A stretch of DNA of 64,000 nt from Fumia sp045645505 (GCA_045645505.1 JAZRIW010000020.1:1-64000), one strand, 5' to 3'; shown: positions 25,114 to 33,447, counted from the first letter of the stretch. Made by a program: numbers and translations. Notes: generated by a model from the sequence alone, not told the origin.

Positions 25114-26558
25114 TGACAATTTTTTATAATGGAAATAAGTATAAATATGAAATGGAAAATATTTTAAAGCTTTTTTATCCCGTAAGGCGATTTAAGCATA
25201 TATATGAATCTTTTGAATATCCAGAAGATGAGTATGTGAGTATTGACGTTTCAAATGCAGGGGAAGGTATTTTTGACTTATCGGTTACAGTCAAAAAAGG
25301 GGACTTTTTTAAAACTTTAAAAACTTTAAATCATCCTGATAAAGATTCTGAAATGGAATGTGCAAGGCTTCTTTATACCATTTTGAATGAACTCACCGGT
25401 ATCAGACCTGCCTGGGGAGTTTTAACTGGAATTCGTCCAGTTAAATGGGTGGAGCGCAGAATTTTAGAAGGAAAAACTTATGATGAGATAACAAAAGAAT
25501 TTAATGAAAAGCTTTATATAGATAAGGATAAAATTGATTTAAGCATTAAAATTGCAAAGGTGCAAAAGGAGATTTTAGCGGATAATAATGAAAAGGATAT
25601 AAGTCTTTATGTGTCAATTCCTTACTGTCCGTCGAGGTGTAGTTATTGTTCTTTTGTTTCACATGCTATAACAGGTCAGAAAGCTAAAAATTTGTTACCT
25701 GAATACATTAAAAAGCTTGTAAAGGAAATTACCTTTACAGCGGAAATTGTCAGTAAAAAAGGACTTTCTCTGAAAACTGTTTATATTGGAGGAGGTACTC
25801 CGACAGCTTTATCGGCTGATGACCTTAAAATAGTTACGGACGCTGTAAAAGAGAATTTTCCGATAAAAAATATTGAATATACTATCGAAGCAGGACGTGT
25901 TGACACTATTGACCGTGAGAAACTTGAGGTTATAAAAAACTCAGGTGCCAACAGAATAAGCATAAATCCGCAGACCTTTAACGATGAAGTATTAAAGCGT
26001 GTAAACAGAAATCATACTGCAAAAGAGGTGGAGGATTGCTTTTTTCTTGCAAGAGAAATGGGATTTTCGTCAATAAATATGGATTTTATAGCGGGACTTC
26101 CGGGCGATACCTTCAGTGGATTTTGCAAAAGTATAGATAAGGCAATATTGCTTTTACCCGAAAATATTACTGTTCATACCCTTTCTTTAAAACGTTCATC
26201 AAATTTATTTAATGAGCTGAGCGATAATGAAGATTACTCTGAAGTTCAGAAGATGGTCGAGTATGCATATAATGTACTTACAGAGGCAGGATATCACCCG
26301 TATTATCTTTACAGGCAAAAAAATACTATGGGGAATCTTGAAAATGTAGGTTATTCAAAAAAAGGGCATTTCGGAAAATATAATATTTATATTATGGACG
26401 AAATCCAGACTATTTTATCGGTTGGTGCAGGTGCAGTTACAAAAATTGTTTTACCTGATGATATAGTGAGATTTTATAATTATAAATATCCTTACGAATA
26501 TATTTCACAGTTTGATGATATACTTGCAAAGAAGCAAAAAGCGAGTGAATTGCTTTAA
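25113..26558 (+). CDS. hemZ: Coproporphyrinogen dehydrogenase HemZ (radical SAM)
   Basis: 481 residues. The N-terminal HemZ-specific region contains LTGIRPVKWVE. The radical SAM core has YVSIPYCPSRCSYCSF with the CxxxCxxC cluster ligands, GGGTPTAL, and RISINPQTFNDEVLKRVNR, as in HemN-family enzymes. It is the oxygen-independent enzyme acting on coproporphyrinogen III. Some clostridial HemZ lack other heme genes and their reaction is unproven. The ATG overlaps the upstream stop by one base. It ends the recJ operon. Confidence 0.92.
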   Translation: MTIFYNGNKYKYEMENILKLFYPVRRFKHIYESFEYPEDEYVSIDVSNAGEGIFDLSVTVKKGDFFKTLKTLNHPDKDSEMECARLLYTILNELTGIRPAWGVLTGIRPVKWVERRILEGKTYDEITKEFNEKLYIDKDKIDLSIKIAKVQKEILADNNEKDISLYVSIPYCPSRCSYCSFVSHAITGQKAKNLLPEYIKKLVKEITFTAEIVSKKGLSLKTVYIGGGTPTALSADDLKIVTDAVKENFPIKNIEYTIEAGRVDTIDREKLEVIKNSGANRISINPQTFNDEVLKRVNRNHTAKEVEDCFFLAREMGFSSINMDFIAGLPGDTFSGFCKSIDKAILLLPENITVHTLSLKRSSNLFNELSDNEDYSEVQKMVEYAYNVLTEAGYHPYYLYRQKNTMGNLENVGYSKKGHFGKYNIYIMDEIQTILSVGAGAVTKIVLPDDIVRFYNYKYPYEYISQFDDILAKKQKASELL

Positions 26559-26572
26559 TTTACAGTTTATTA

Positions 26573-26601
26573 TTGATTTAACCGTTTTAAAAGATTATAA
26601 T
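26573..26601 (+). promoter_or_regulatory. Sigma-A promoter of the coiled-coil zinc-ribbon gene
   Basis: TTGATT (26573-26578), 17-bp spacer, TATAAT (26596-26601), about 25 bp before the ATG at 26627. Confidence 0.65.
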
Positions 26602-26626
26602 AATATTTAAGAAAGGAATTGATATT

Positions 26627-26995
26627 ATGGGTATTTTAGAAGATTTAATGACAGGTGCTAAAAATGTAGTGGATTTCGCAGAAGAAAAAACTACAAGTGC
26701 TGTTGAATATTCAAAACTTAAATATCGTAGTGCACAGCTTTCAAAGGAACTTTCTAATTTATATGAGAAGCTTGGTTCTTCTGTTTATTCAATGGCAAAA
26801 TCAGAATATGAAAATAAAGAACTTATCGATTCTTTGATTTCAGAAATAGATGAGATTAAAAATTCTCTTGATGAAATTAATCAGAAAATTGCTAAAAAGG
26901 GAGATAAAAAACTCTGCCCTGCTTGCAACACTTCAAATCCAAAAGATTCCGTTTATTGCTCAAATTGCGGAAATCGATTGGATGAGGATTTTTAA
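26627..26995 (+). CDS. Coiled-coil zinc-ribbon protein
   Basis: 122 residues. Most is amphipathic helix or coiled coil (about 10-95), followed by a C-terminal double-Cys zinc ribbon: CPACNTSNPKDSVYCSNCG. There is no signal or membrane segment. Such small proteins are widespread in Clostridia and have no known role. It stands alone, with its own promoter and a hairpin downstream. Confidence 0.75.
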   Translation: MGILEDLMTGAKNVVDFAEEKTTSAVEYSKLKYRSAQLSKELSNLYEKLGSSVYSMAKSEYENKELIDSLISEIDEIKNSLDEINQKIAKKGDKKLCPACNTSNPKDSVYCSNCGNRLDEDF

Positions 26996-27016
26996 GAAAT
27001 TTAATTTTAATTTTTA

Positions 27017-27043
27017 TACCGCCACATATTTTAAGTGGCGGTA
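27017..27043. terminator. Hairpin after the zinc-ribbon gene
   Basis: TACCGCCAC pairs with GTGGCGGTA around a 9-nt loop. The T-tail is poor, so efficiency is uncertain. Confidence 0.5.
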
Positions 27044-27068
27044 ATAAACGTGTTCAGAGGTGTTTTAT

Positions 27069-28811
27069 TTGCAGAAAAATAAAGGACAAAGCCTGCTACA
27101 AGGAGCCGGAATTTTAGCGGCATCTATGATTACCGTTAAGCTTATCGGTGCAATTTTTAAAATTCCTCTTGGAAATATCTTAGACGGTGACGGAATGGGA
27201 TATTTCTCTACAGCTTATAGTGTTTTCAGTATGATTTTTGCATTTTCAACAGCGGGACTTCCTGCCGCTATTTCTAAAATGGTTGCAGAGCAGTCGGTGC
27301 ATGATAATTATCGTGATATCCGTAAAATCCATAGAATTTCCACGAGATTATTTTTCTTTATGGGACTTTTAGGATTTATCCTTATGGTCGCATTTTCCTG
27401 GGGATATGTGAAAATTGCAGATAATGAAAATGCCTGGCTTTCGGTTATTGCGATTTCTCCTGCTATCTTTTTTGGTTGTATTATGTCTGCATACAGAGGA
27501 TACTACGAGGGACTCCGCAATATGATACCTACTGCGGTTTCGCAGATAGTTGAGGTTATTGCAAAGCTTTTATTCGGACTTTTGCTTTCTGTTTTAGCTA
27601 TTTATATAGGTATGGCACAGTTTGAAGCAGGTAATCCTGTTTTCGGCAGAATAGTAAACAGTGAGCAGGAGGCACGTGCTGCGATTATGCCGATTGCTTC
27701 AGCGGCGGCAATTTTCGGAGTTACTTTAAGTACTTTTATCGGTACCGCTTTTCTATTTTTGAAGGATAAATTTAAAGGCGATAATATCACATCAGAAGAT
27801 TTATCTAATTCTTCTGAGCCTATGAAAACTAAAAAGTTGATTGTAAATCTTATAAAAATTGCAATCCCGATTTCACTTGGCTCTATTGTTATGAATGTAG
27901 CACAGCTTATTGATACTCTTACTATTATAAATCGTTTAGGTGCGGGATTTGAGTCTAATTACGAAGGTATGATGCTGATGCTCGGAGATTATCTTAAAGA
28001 GGGGATAAATTCATCTGAGGCTGCAAACTTTATATTTGGCTCTTACAGTGGTTATGCACTTTCTATTTTTAACCTTGTACCTGCTTTTACCAGCATTTTC
28101 GGAAAGAGTGCTTTGCCCAATGTGGCAGCAGCATGGGAAGCAAAAAATATAAATTCTGCAAAGATTAATATTGAGTCGGTTATAAGAATGACTTCACTTA
28201 TTTGTGTTCCGGCAAGTTTTGGCATTATGTTTTTGGCAAATCCGATTTTATCACTTTTGTATCCGATTAAGTATTCCGAGGTTGCGATTGCTTCGGGAGT
28301 TTTAAGCTGGCAGGGAATTAGTCTTATCTTTTTAGGACTTACTGTTCCGTTGTTTGCAGTGTTGCAGGCTTTGGGAAGACCTGATTTACCGCCTAAATTT
28401 ATGCTTGTAGGTATGGTTATTAAGTTTTTGGTTAACTGGTACACTATACCACTTGCGTTTTTCAATGTAAAAGGTGCGGCTTTAGGTACCGGTGCTTGTT
28501 ATATAGCGATTTTAATTTTGTGTCTTGTTTATCTTAAAAAGATTACAAAAATTCCGTTTAAATTTATCTCACTTATGTATAAAACTGTTTTTTCAGGTTT
28601 CATCTGCGGATTAAGCGGGAAAATTATTTATGATTTACTTTCAAGATTTATTGATAGTAATGTAAAAACTTTAATTTCTATTGCTTTTGCAGCAATTATT
28701 TATGTAATTTTTCTGCTTTTTACCCGTTCTATATCAAAAGATGACATTTTAATGCTCCCAAAAGGAGAAAAATTTGTAAAAATACTTGCAAAATATAAAT
28801 TAATAGGGTAA
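27069..28811 (+). CDS. yabM: MOP-family flippase YabM (SpoVB-like)
   Basis: About 580 residues with 14 predicted membrane segments, starting GQSLLQGAGILAASMITVKLIGAIFKIPLG, the typical polysaccharide-transporter opening of SpoVB/YabM/MurJ-like proteins. The role is flipping of lipid-linked glycans, and its homologues serve cortex or cell-wall synthesis. TTG 27069 is preferred (AGAGGTG about 7 bp upstream); GTG 27060 overlaps that site. The gene order yabM-mazG-yabO-yabP-yabQ-divIC-yabR that follows is that of B. subtilis, so yabM is the best name. Confidence 0.85.
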   Translation: MQKNKGQSLLQGAGILAASMITVKLIGAIFKIPLGNILDGDGMGYFSTAYSVFSMIFAFSTAGLPAAISKMVAEQSVHDNYRDIRKIHRISTRLFFFMGLLGFILMVAFSWGYVKIADNENAWLSVIAISPAIFFGCIMSAYRGYYEGLRNMIPTAVSQIVEVIAKLLFGLLLSVLAIYIGMAQFEAGNPVFGRIVNSEQEARAAIMPIASAAAIFGVTLSTFIGTAFLFLKDKFKGDNITSEDLSNSSEPMKTKKLIVNLIKIAIPISLGSIVMNVAQLIDTLTIINRLGAGFESNYEGMMLMLGDYLKEGINSSEAANFIFGSYSGYALSIFNLVPAFTSIFGKSALPNVAAAWEAKNINSAKINIESVIRMTSLICVPASFGIMFLANPILSLLYPIKYSEVAIASGVLSWQGISLIFLGLTVPLFAVLQALGRPDLPPKFMLVGMVIKFLVNWYTIPLAFFNVKGAALGTGACYIAILILCLVYLKKITKIPFKFISLMYKTVFSGFICGLSGKIIYDLLSRFIDSNVKTLISIAFAAIIYVIFLLFTRSISKDDILMLPKGEKFVKILAKYKLIG

Positions 28812-28858
28812 AATAAAAAATAGTGGTTAACTGTAGCAAATGTAAAAGAGGGATTATT

Positions 28859-29650
28859 CTGGATTTTAAGATTAAACCTAAATATGATATTTTGGATTTA
28901 AGAAAGATAATGGCATTGCTCAGAAGTGAAAATGGTTGTCCATGGGATCGTGAGCAGGACCATAAAAGTATCCGTAATAATTTTATAGAGGAAACCTATG
29001 AAGTGGTTGAAGCTATTGATAAAGAAGATGTCAATTTGCTTCGCGAAGAATTAGGTGATGTCCTCTTGCAGATTATCTTTCATTCGCAAATGGAAGAAGA
29101 AAATAATAATTTTACATTTGATGATGTTGTTACAGAGCTTTGTAATAAGCTTATTATAAGACATCCGCATGTCTTCGGTGAAAAAGAAGTCGGCGGTGTT
29201 GATGATGTTTTAAATAATTGGGAGAATATCAAAAATAAGGTAAAGGGTACTGAAAGTTTCACCCAGACTTTAAAATCTGTGCCGACTACCTTTCCTGCAC
29301 TTATGCGCAGTCAGAAAATATCCAAGCGCGCAGCAAAAGCAGGTATGGATTATCCTGATGTTAATTCTGCTTTTAATGACCTTGAAGATGAGGTAGGCGA
29401 ATTGTGGGAAGCAATTGAAAGCGGCAATCGCAGTAAGATGGAAGAAGAATTGGGCGATTTGCTTTTTGCTTGCACAAACGTCGCTTATAAGCTTGGAATT
29501 GATGCTGAAGAGATGCTTGGTCGTTCTTCGGATAAATTTATAAGCCGTTTTGAAAAGGTTGAAAAATTAGCAGAAGAACAAGGTGTAGCTATGGATAAAT
29601 CCGATCTTGATTTTCTTAACAATTTATGGAAAAAGGCAAAGAAAATGTAA
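28859..29650 (+). CDS. mazG: Nucleoside triphosphate pyrophosphohydrolase MazG (YabN-like)
   Basis: Two MazG domains: CPWDREQDHKSIRNNFIEETYEVVEAID with EExxE-type metal ligands and LREELGDVLLQIIFH, then a second copy with DLEDEVGELWEAIESG and EELGDLLFA. It removes non-canonical or excess NTPs. B. subtilis YabN carries an extra N-terminal methylase domain, absent here. The start is uncertain: the frame opens at GTG 28823, but the only good ribosome site (AGAGGG, 28847-28852) sits inside it and points to a CTG at 28859. Confidence 0.85.
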   Translation: MDFKIKPKYDILDLRKIMALLRSENGCPWDREQDHKSIRNNFIEETYEVVEAIDKEDVNLLREELGDVLLQIIFHSQMEEENNNFTFDDVVTELCNKLIIRHPHVFGEKEVGGVDDVLNNWENIKNKVKGTESFTQTLKSVPTTFPALMRSQKISKRAAKAGMDYPDVNSAFNDLEDEVGELWEAIESGNRSKMEEELGDLLFACTNVAYKLGIDAEEMLGRSSDKFISRFEKVEKLAEEQGVAMDKSDLDFLNNLWKKAKKM

Positions 29651-29695
29651 TCTATGGTGAAAACCTGGATATAAAAAAATTGGAGGTCTATTGTT

Positions 29696-29971
29696 ATGAC
29701 AAAAACAGAATTGATCAGCGTTGTTGCTGAAAAAACCGGTTTCTCCAAGAAAGATGCTGATAAGGCAGTTGCTGCTGTAATCGACAGCATTTCCGGAGCT
29801 TTGGCAAAAGGAGAAAAAATTCAGTTGGTAGGATTCGGTACTTTTGAAGTTCGTGCTCGTGCTGCTCGTGAAGGTAAAAACCCTGCAACAGGCGCAAAAA
29901 TCAAAATCGCTGCTACCAAAGTTCCTGCATTTAAAGCAGGTAAAGCTCTTAAAGAAGCAGTTGCTAAATAA
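29696..29971 (+). CDS. hup: HU family DNA-binding protein
   Basis: 91 residues. Typical HU: MTKTELISVVAEKTGFSKKDA, the GFGTFEVRARAAREGKNPATG beta-arm with the intercalating proline in NPATG, and VPAFKAGKALKEAV. It bends and compacts DNA as a dimer. GGAGG precedes the ATG and a strong terminator follows. In B. subtilis hup (hbs) lies elsewhere; here it sits between mazG and the yabO homologue, an order seen in several Clostridia. Confidence 0.97.
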   Translation: MTKTELISVVAEKTGFSKKDADKAVAAVIDSISGALAKGEKIQLVGFGTFEVRARAAREGKNPATGAKIKIAATKVPAFKAGKALKEAVAK

Positions 29972-29986
29972 TTTAAGTGCTATCAG

Positions 29987-30024
29987 AATCCTATACCATT
30001 TTCGGTATAGGATTTTGTTTTTTT
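29987..30024 (+). terminator. Terminator after hup
   Basis: AATCCTATACC / GGTATAGGATT hairpin, 11-bp stem, followed by TTGTTTTTTT. Confidence 0.9.
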
Positions 30025-30043
30025 AAAAAAGAGGGGAAAAGCT

Positions 30044-30283
30044 ATGAGACTTGATAAATATCTTAAGGTCACAAGACTTATAAAAAGACGTACTATAGCA
30101 AATGAAGCCTGTGATGCAGGACGCATACTTGTAAATGGTATTGAGGCAAGAGCGTCTTATGCTGTTAAGGTCGGAGATAAAATTACTATAAATATGGGTA
30201 AACCTTTAACTGTGAAGGTGCTTAATGTTTCGGAGTATGCTACTAAAGAGAATGCATCCGAGCAGTATGAAGTTATAGGTTAA
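30044..30283 (+). CDS. rqcP: S4-domain RNA-binding protein RqcP (YabO)
   Basis: 79 residues forming one S4 domain: MRLDKYLKVTRLIKRRTIANEACDAG and GRILVNG. RqcP binds the 50S subunit and, with RqcH, adds alanine tails to stalled nascent chains in ribosome quality control. Size and position between hup/mazG and yabP match YabO of B. subtilis. AGGGGAAAAG precedes the ATG. Confidence 0.92.
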   Translation: MRLDKYLKVTRLIKRRTIANEACDAGRILVNGIEARASYAVKVGDKITINMGKPLTVKVLNVSEYATKENASEQYEVIG

Positions 30284-30294
30284 TGAATATATCT

Positions 30295-30336
30295 CTCCAT
30301 ATCGGAATATAAATTATCAATAAAAGATATGGAGGG
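30295..30336 (+). promoter_or_regulatory. Hairpin covering the yabP ribosome-binding site
   Basis: CTCCATATC (30295-30303) pairs with GATATGGAG (30326-30334), extendable by a G-U pair. The right arm contains the GGAGGG ribosome site of yabP, so the site is masked if the upstream arm is transcribed. Confidence 0.4.
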
Positions 30337-30344
30337 ACAACATT

Positions 30345-30626
30345 ATGCAAGAAGTAAAATCATTGGTGATGCCTCATAATATTATTATGGAGGACAGAAA
30401 AAAGCTTTCGGTTTCGGGAGTTCAGGACGTAGATTGTTTTGATGAAACTTTAGTGGTACTTTTTACCAATATGGGAAAGCTTATTGTCAGCGGAAAAAAT
30501 CTTCATGTCAATTCTTTTGATGTTTTACAGGGCGATTTTTCAATGGAAGGCGAAATTGATACTTTAGAGTATTCTCTGGAAAATCGAAAGAGAGGAATGA
30601 ATTTCTTTTCAAAATTGTTCCGCTGA
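30345..30626 (+). CDS. yabP: Sporulation protein YabP
   Basis: 93 residues of the YabP family: HNIIMEDRKKLSVSGVQDVDCFDE and SGKNLHVNSFDVLQGDFSMEGEIDTLEY. In B. subtilis YabP is made in the mother cell under SigE and is needed for normal sporulation. It lies between yabO and yabQ as in Bacillus. The ribosome site can be hidden in a hairpin with upstream sequence, which might limit read-through translation from the vegetative promoter. Confidence 0.92.
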   Translation: MQEVKSLVMPHNIIMEDRKKLSVSGVQDVDCFDETLVVLFTNMGKLIVSGKNLHVNSFDVLQGDFSMEGEIDTLEYSLENRKRGMNFFSKLFR

Positions 30627-30639
30627 AAGGGGCATTTCT

Positions 30640-31191
30640 ATGACAATTGCAAGGGAAACAATGATTTTCTTTTTTTCCTTAATATTGGGAGCAGGTCTCG
30701 GAAGCATTTATGATATATTCAGAATATTGAGAATTGCTTTTCCGTCAGGCAATAAGTTGATTTTTATTGAGGACGGGATTTTTGTTTTAATTTTTACTGT
30801 CTTAACGTTTTTGTTCAGTGTATCATTTTGCAACGGGTATCTGAGACTTTTTGTATTGACAGGTGAAATTTTAGGATTTATACTTTATTATTTTACTGTC
30901 GGTATGGTAGTTATTAAATGTTCAAAAGTTATAATTTCCTGGTTTAAATTTTTGTTAAAGAAATTATATGCATTTTTTATAAGACCTTTGGTTGTATTTT
31001 TTAAGTATATTTTACATAAAGTGGTTAGCATATTTAAACATATTTCACAAAAATTTTTCAAAGGCTTTTTTGCTAAAAAGTTTCACTTGAAAAAACATAA
31101 TGTTATGATGTATAATGAAGAAGATAATATGGGACTTGTTTCAGCTGAGGAGAGTGGGACAAATCGTGAAAAGGAAAAAAAGCATACTTAA
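30640..31191 (+). CDS. yabQ: Spore cortex protein YabQ
   Basis: 183 residues with three to four membrane segments: SLILGAGLGSIYDIFRILRIAFP, the YabQ signature GxxYD, and two hydrophobic hairpins. The C-terminal third is basic and variable. YabQ is a forespore outer-membrane protein required for cortex formation in B. subtilis. It lies 14 bp after yabP and overlaps divIC by 26 bp. Confidence 0.9.
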   Translation: MTIARETMIFFFSLILGAGLGSIYDIFRILRIAFPSGNKLIFIEDGIFVLIFTVLTFLFSVSFCNGYLRLFVLTGEILGFILYYFTVGMVVIKCSKVIISWFKFLLKKLYAFFIRPLVVFFKYILHKVVSIFKHISQKFFKGFFAKKFHLKKHNVMMYNEEDNMGLVSAEESGTNREKEKKHT

Positions 31192-31456
31192 CCGTATTGT
31201 AAATGTAGCGATTATTGCTATGTGCTGCTATCTTGCTGCTTCTTGTATTGTTCTGTTTATGGATGTTGTGGCGTATAAAAATAAAATTGCCGAAGTTTAT
31301 GAACAGTGCGAGGAACAGAAACTCAGCAATGAAGAATGGGATGCTTGGGTTAAGCAAAGCTCCGATAAGGAATTTGTTATAAAAATGGCTCGTGAAAGAT
31401 TGGGGCTTATTTTCCCTGACGAACGAGTTTATTACAATGCTTCTGAGAACAAGTAA
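31166..31456 (+). CDS. divIC: Septum formation initiator DivIC (FtsB-like)
   Basis: About 96 residues from GTG 31166 (VKRKKSILNRIVN). A short basic cytoplasmic end, one membrane segment (about 9-30), a coiled coil and the C-terminal MARERLGLIFPDERVYY, the FtsB/DivIC signature. It belongs to the FtsL-DivIB-DivIC divisome complex. The frame extends to ATG 31115, but those 17 codons lie within yabQ and have no ribosome site, while GAGGAG precedes GTG 31166. Position between yabQ and yabR matches Bacillus. Confidence 0.88.
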   Translation: MKRKKSILNRIVNVAIIAMCCYLAASCIVLFMDVVAYKNKIAEVYEQCEEQKLSNEEWDAWVKQSSDKEFVIKMARERLGLIFPDERVYYNASENK

Positions 31457-31488
31457 CCTAAGATTTTAAGGGAGGCACATAAGCACTT

Positions 31489-31971
31489 ATGCAGCTTGAA
31501 GTAGGAAAAATTTATGAGGGTAAAGTAACAGGTGTTACAAAATTTGGAGCATTTGTGGAAATTGCTGAAGGGACAACAGGTATGGTACATATCTCTGAGG
31601 TAGCTTCTACTTTTGTAAAGGAAATTTCAGAATTTATTACTCAGGGCCAGGAAGTTAAGGTTAAGGTAATGAATATTGCCGATGACGGTAAGATAGCCTT
31701 GTCGATAAAAAGGGCTACCGAGACTTCTAAACCTGCTCCTCGTAATACAAACCGCAATTATAATGGCGGTGGAGGTAACGGAAATAAGGGCTCTAACAGT
31801 AATAAGGTGAGTTCTTTTGAACAACCTCCCCAGCAGTTCGAAGTGTATCAGGAAGGAAGTAAATCTTTTGAGGATATGCTGAGTAAGTTTATGCAAAAAA
31901 GTGATGAAAAGATTTCTGATTTGAAAAAAGCCAATGATAACAGAAGAGGTTCTTATCAGAGAAAAAGATAA
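31489..31971 (+). CDS. yabR: S1 RNA-binding domain protein YabR
   Basis: 160 residues. An N-terminal S1 domain (GKIYEGKVTGVTKFGAFVEI, GTTGMVHISEVA, VKVKVMNIADDGKIALSIKRA) is followed by a Gly/Asn-rich flexible linker and a short helical tail. YabR-type S1 proteins bind RNA and are related to general stress protein 13. It ends the yab cluster at a strong terminator. Confidence 0.88.
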   Translation: MQLEVGKIYEGKVTGVTKFGAFVEIAEGTTGMVHISEVASTFVKEISEFITQGQEVKVKVMNIADDGKIALSIKRATETSKPAPRNTNRNYNGGGGNGNKGSNSNKVSSFEQPPQQFEVYQEGSKSFEDMLSKFMQKSDEKISDLKKANDNRRGSYQRKR

Positions 31972-31974
31972 ATT

Positions 31975-32006
31975 AAAGAGGCTGTATTTACAGCCTCTTT
32001 TTTGTA
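31975..32006 (+). terminator. Terminator after yabR
   Basis: AAAGAGGCTGT / ACAGCCTCTTT with a 4-nt loop and a T-run. Confidence 0.9.
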
Positions 32007-32098
32007 TCTGATTTGATGAAAATAGATAATCTTATCTTGATTTCCTTAAAAAATATGCGATAATATTACTATAAATATATAAGAATGGGGGAGTAAAA

Positions 32099-32355
32099 AT
32101 GGATAATATTCAGAATTTTAAATGTCCGTGTTGTGATGCAGGACTTGAATTTTATCCGTTAAACGGTAAACTCCATTGTTCATCCTGTGGTAATTATTTT
32201 GAAGTTGTTGCAATGCAACAGATGACTGATGCGGAAAATTCTGTCCTGAATGCGGTGCTAAAAGGGCTGATGGACAAGATGATGGCTGGACTTGTTCCTG
32301 CGGTGCTGTAAATAAAGGCAAATTCTGTTCAGAATGTGGTTCGAAGAAATCTTAA
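32099..32355 (+). pseudogene. Frameshifted zinc-ribbon gene
   Basis: The first frame gives MDNIQNFKCPCCDAGLEFY and a second C..C pair (HCSSCG), a TFIIB-type ribbon. After about residue 45 it turns to nonsense and stops at 32311. From 32233 the -1 frame continues with GKFCPECGAKRA, WTCSCGAVNKGKFCSECGSKK and a stop at 32355, the double zinc-ribbon tail typical of larger clostridial proteins. So a one-base shift breaks the gene, and a middle part is probably missing. I found no slippery heptamer in the correct phase. Confidence 0.7.
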
Positions 32356-32390
32356 AATGTAATAATTCTTATTTTAAAAATATGAAGAGT

Positions 32391-32425
32391 AAAAAAATCC
32401 CGTTCACTTTTGTGAACAGGATTTT
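32391..32425 (-). terminator. Terminator of the tRNA-Leu gene
   Basis: Minus strand ATCCTGTTCAC / GTGAACGGGAT hairpin followed by TTTTTT, directly behind the tRNA CCA end. Confidence 0.85.
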
Positions 32426-32512
32426 TGGTGCCGCTGACCGGACTTGAACCGGTACGGTATCGCTACCGAGGGATTTTAAGTCCCTTGTGTCTGCCTATTC
32501 CACCACAGCGGC
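32426..32512 (-). tRNA. tRNA-Leu (anticodon UAA)
   Basis: 87 nt with encoded CCA. Acceptor GCCGCTG pairs with CAGCGGC before discriminator A; the anticodon stem GGGAC/ATCCC-type region frames loop CTTAAAA with anticodon UAA; a long variable arm (CGGTAGCGATACCG) marks class II; the T arm has GGTTCAAGTCC. It is followed by a terminator and appears to be a single-tRNA transcript. Confidence 0.95.
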
Positions 32513-32611
32513 GACTATATTATTCTATATGATTTTTTTTACTTTGTCAAGGGGTAGAATTTTATTTTTTATAAAAAATAACGCTTGTCTTGTTTTAAGT
32601 TAAGATGAGCG

Positions 32612-32812
32612 TTATTCTTTTTCAAATTTTATAATATCTGATACTTCGCAGTCAAGAACATAACAGAGTGCATCAAGCGTTTTAGTGCTTATGGCTTCTC
32701 CTTTTTTAATTCTGTGCATAGTGTTAGCAGAAAAGCCTTGTTTGAAAATCAGATAATATTCTGTTAATCCTTTTTTTAAAAGCGTTTCATAAAAAGGCTT
32801 GTAACTAATCAT
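32612..32812 (-). CDS. Small XRE-family HTH regulator
   Basis: About 66 residues, a stand-alone HTH: YETLLKKGLTEYYLIFKQGFSANTMHRIKKGEAISTKTLDALCYVLDCEVSDIIKFE, in the YdaS/SinR-like short class typical of clostridial regulators. Several starts (TTG 32824, ATG 32818, ATG 32812) share one weak ribosome site; I chose 32812. It diverges from the lipoprotein gene, whose promoter carries a palindrome that is its likely operator. Confidence 0.8.
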   Translation of the reverse strand: MISYKPFYETLLKKGLTEYYLIFKQGFSANTMHRIKKGEAISTKTLDALCYVLDCEVSDIIKFEKE

Positions 32813-32848
32813 AATCATCACCAATTAAATTTTATCATACTTAACCTA

Positions 32849-32877
32849 TTGACAATACTCAATAAATTGAGTACAAT
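32849..32877 (+). promoter_or_regulatory. Promoter of lipoprotein gene with operator between -35 and -10
   Basis: TTGACA (32849-32854), 17-bp spacer, TACAAT (32872-32877). The palindrome ACTCAAT-AA-ATTGAGT (32857-32872) fills the spacer. A protein bound there would block sigma-A; the divergent XRE regulator is the candidate. Confidence 0.75.
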
Positions 32878-32932
32878 GTATTCACAAAGTAATATCTTGT
32901 CACATTAAGTATCATTAAAGGAGGAATTTAAA

Positions 32933-33433
32933 ATGAAAAAGATATTAGCAGTTGTTGTAGTATTAGTTTTGGCATTTACATTGGTAGCTTGCGGTAAAAA
33001 AAACACAAATACCGTAAAAGAGGAAAATATAACCTCTACGTCTGAAAGTTCAAAAACAGATGAAAACAATGTAATTGAATCTGCTACTCAAGAGGAAAAG
33101 GTTGTTGAAGAGATTGTGGAAACTGTTTCAGAAGAAATAGTCGAAAGCAAAGAGCCTAAAAAGGATAAGGATGTTCCTGACTGGAGAAGCTTTTTAAAGG
33201 AATATGAGGACTGGGTGGACGAATACATCAAAATTACAAAGAAGTATAGTGAAAATCCGACAGATTTTTCTATTTTAGGTGATTATACCGATATGCTTTC
33301 CGAGATGACTGACTGGGCAGAAAAAACAGACGAAATGGAAAAGGCTTTAGAAGATACATCAGTCGATGAATTGTTGGAATATACAAATGAATTGGTAAAA
33401 ATTGCTGCTAAAATTGCAGAAGCGGCTTATTAA
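32933..33433 (+). CDS. Acidic lipoprotein (DUF6591-like)
   Basis: 166 residues. A signal peptide with lipobox LVAC (Cys near 20) gives a membrane-tethered surface protein. A Ser/Thr/Glu-rich linker follows, then a helical domain (DWRSFLKEYEDWVDEYIKI to the end) resembling DUF6591 lipoproteins of Clostridia. Function is unknown. It is co-directional with a small membrane protein 15 bp downstream and controlled by the XRE-operator promoter. Confidence 0.75.
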   Translation: MKKILAVVVVLVLAFTLVACGKKNTNTVKEENITSTSESSKTDENNVIESATQEEKVVEEIVETVSEEIVESKEPKKDKDVPDWRSFLKEYEDWVDEYIKITKKYSENPTDFSILGDYTDMLSEMTDWAEKTDEMEKALEDTSVDELLEYTNELVKIAAKIAEAAY

Positions 33434-33447
33434 ATCTGGAGGTTATT

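Noticed and set aside
32225..32240. Programmed -1 frameshift in the zinc-ribbon gene
   Set aside because: The run GGAAAAT is not in the X-XXY-YYZ phase of the first frame and no downstream hairpin is clear; a mutation is simpler.
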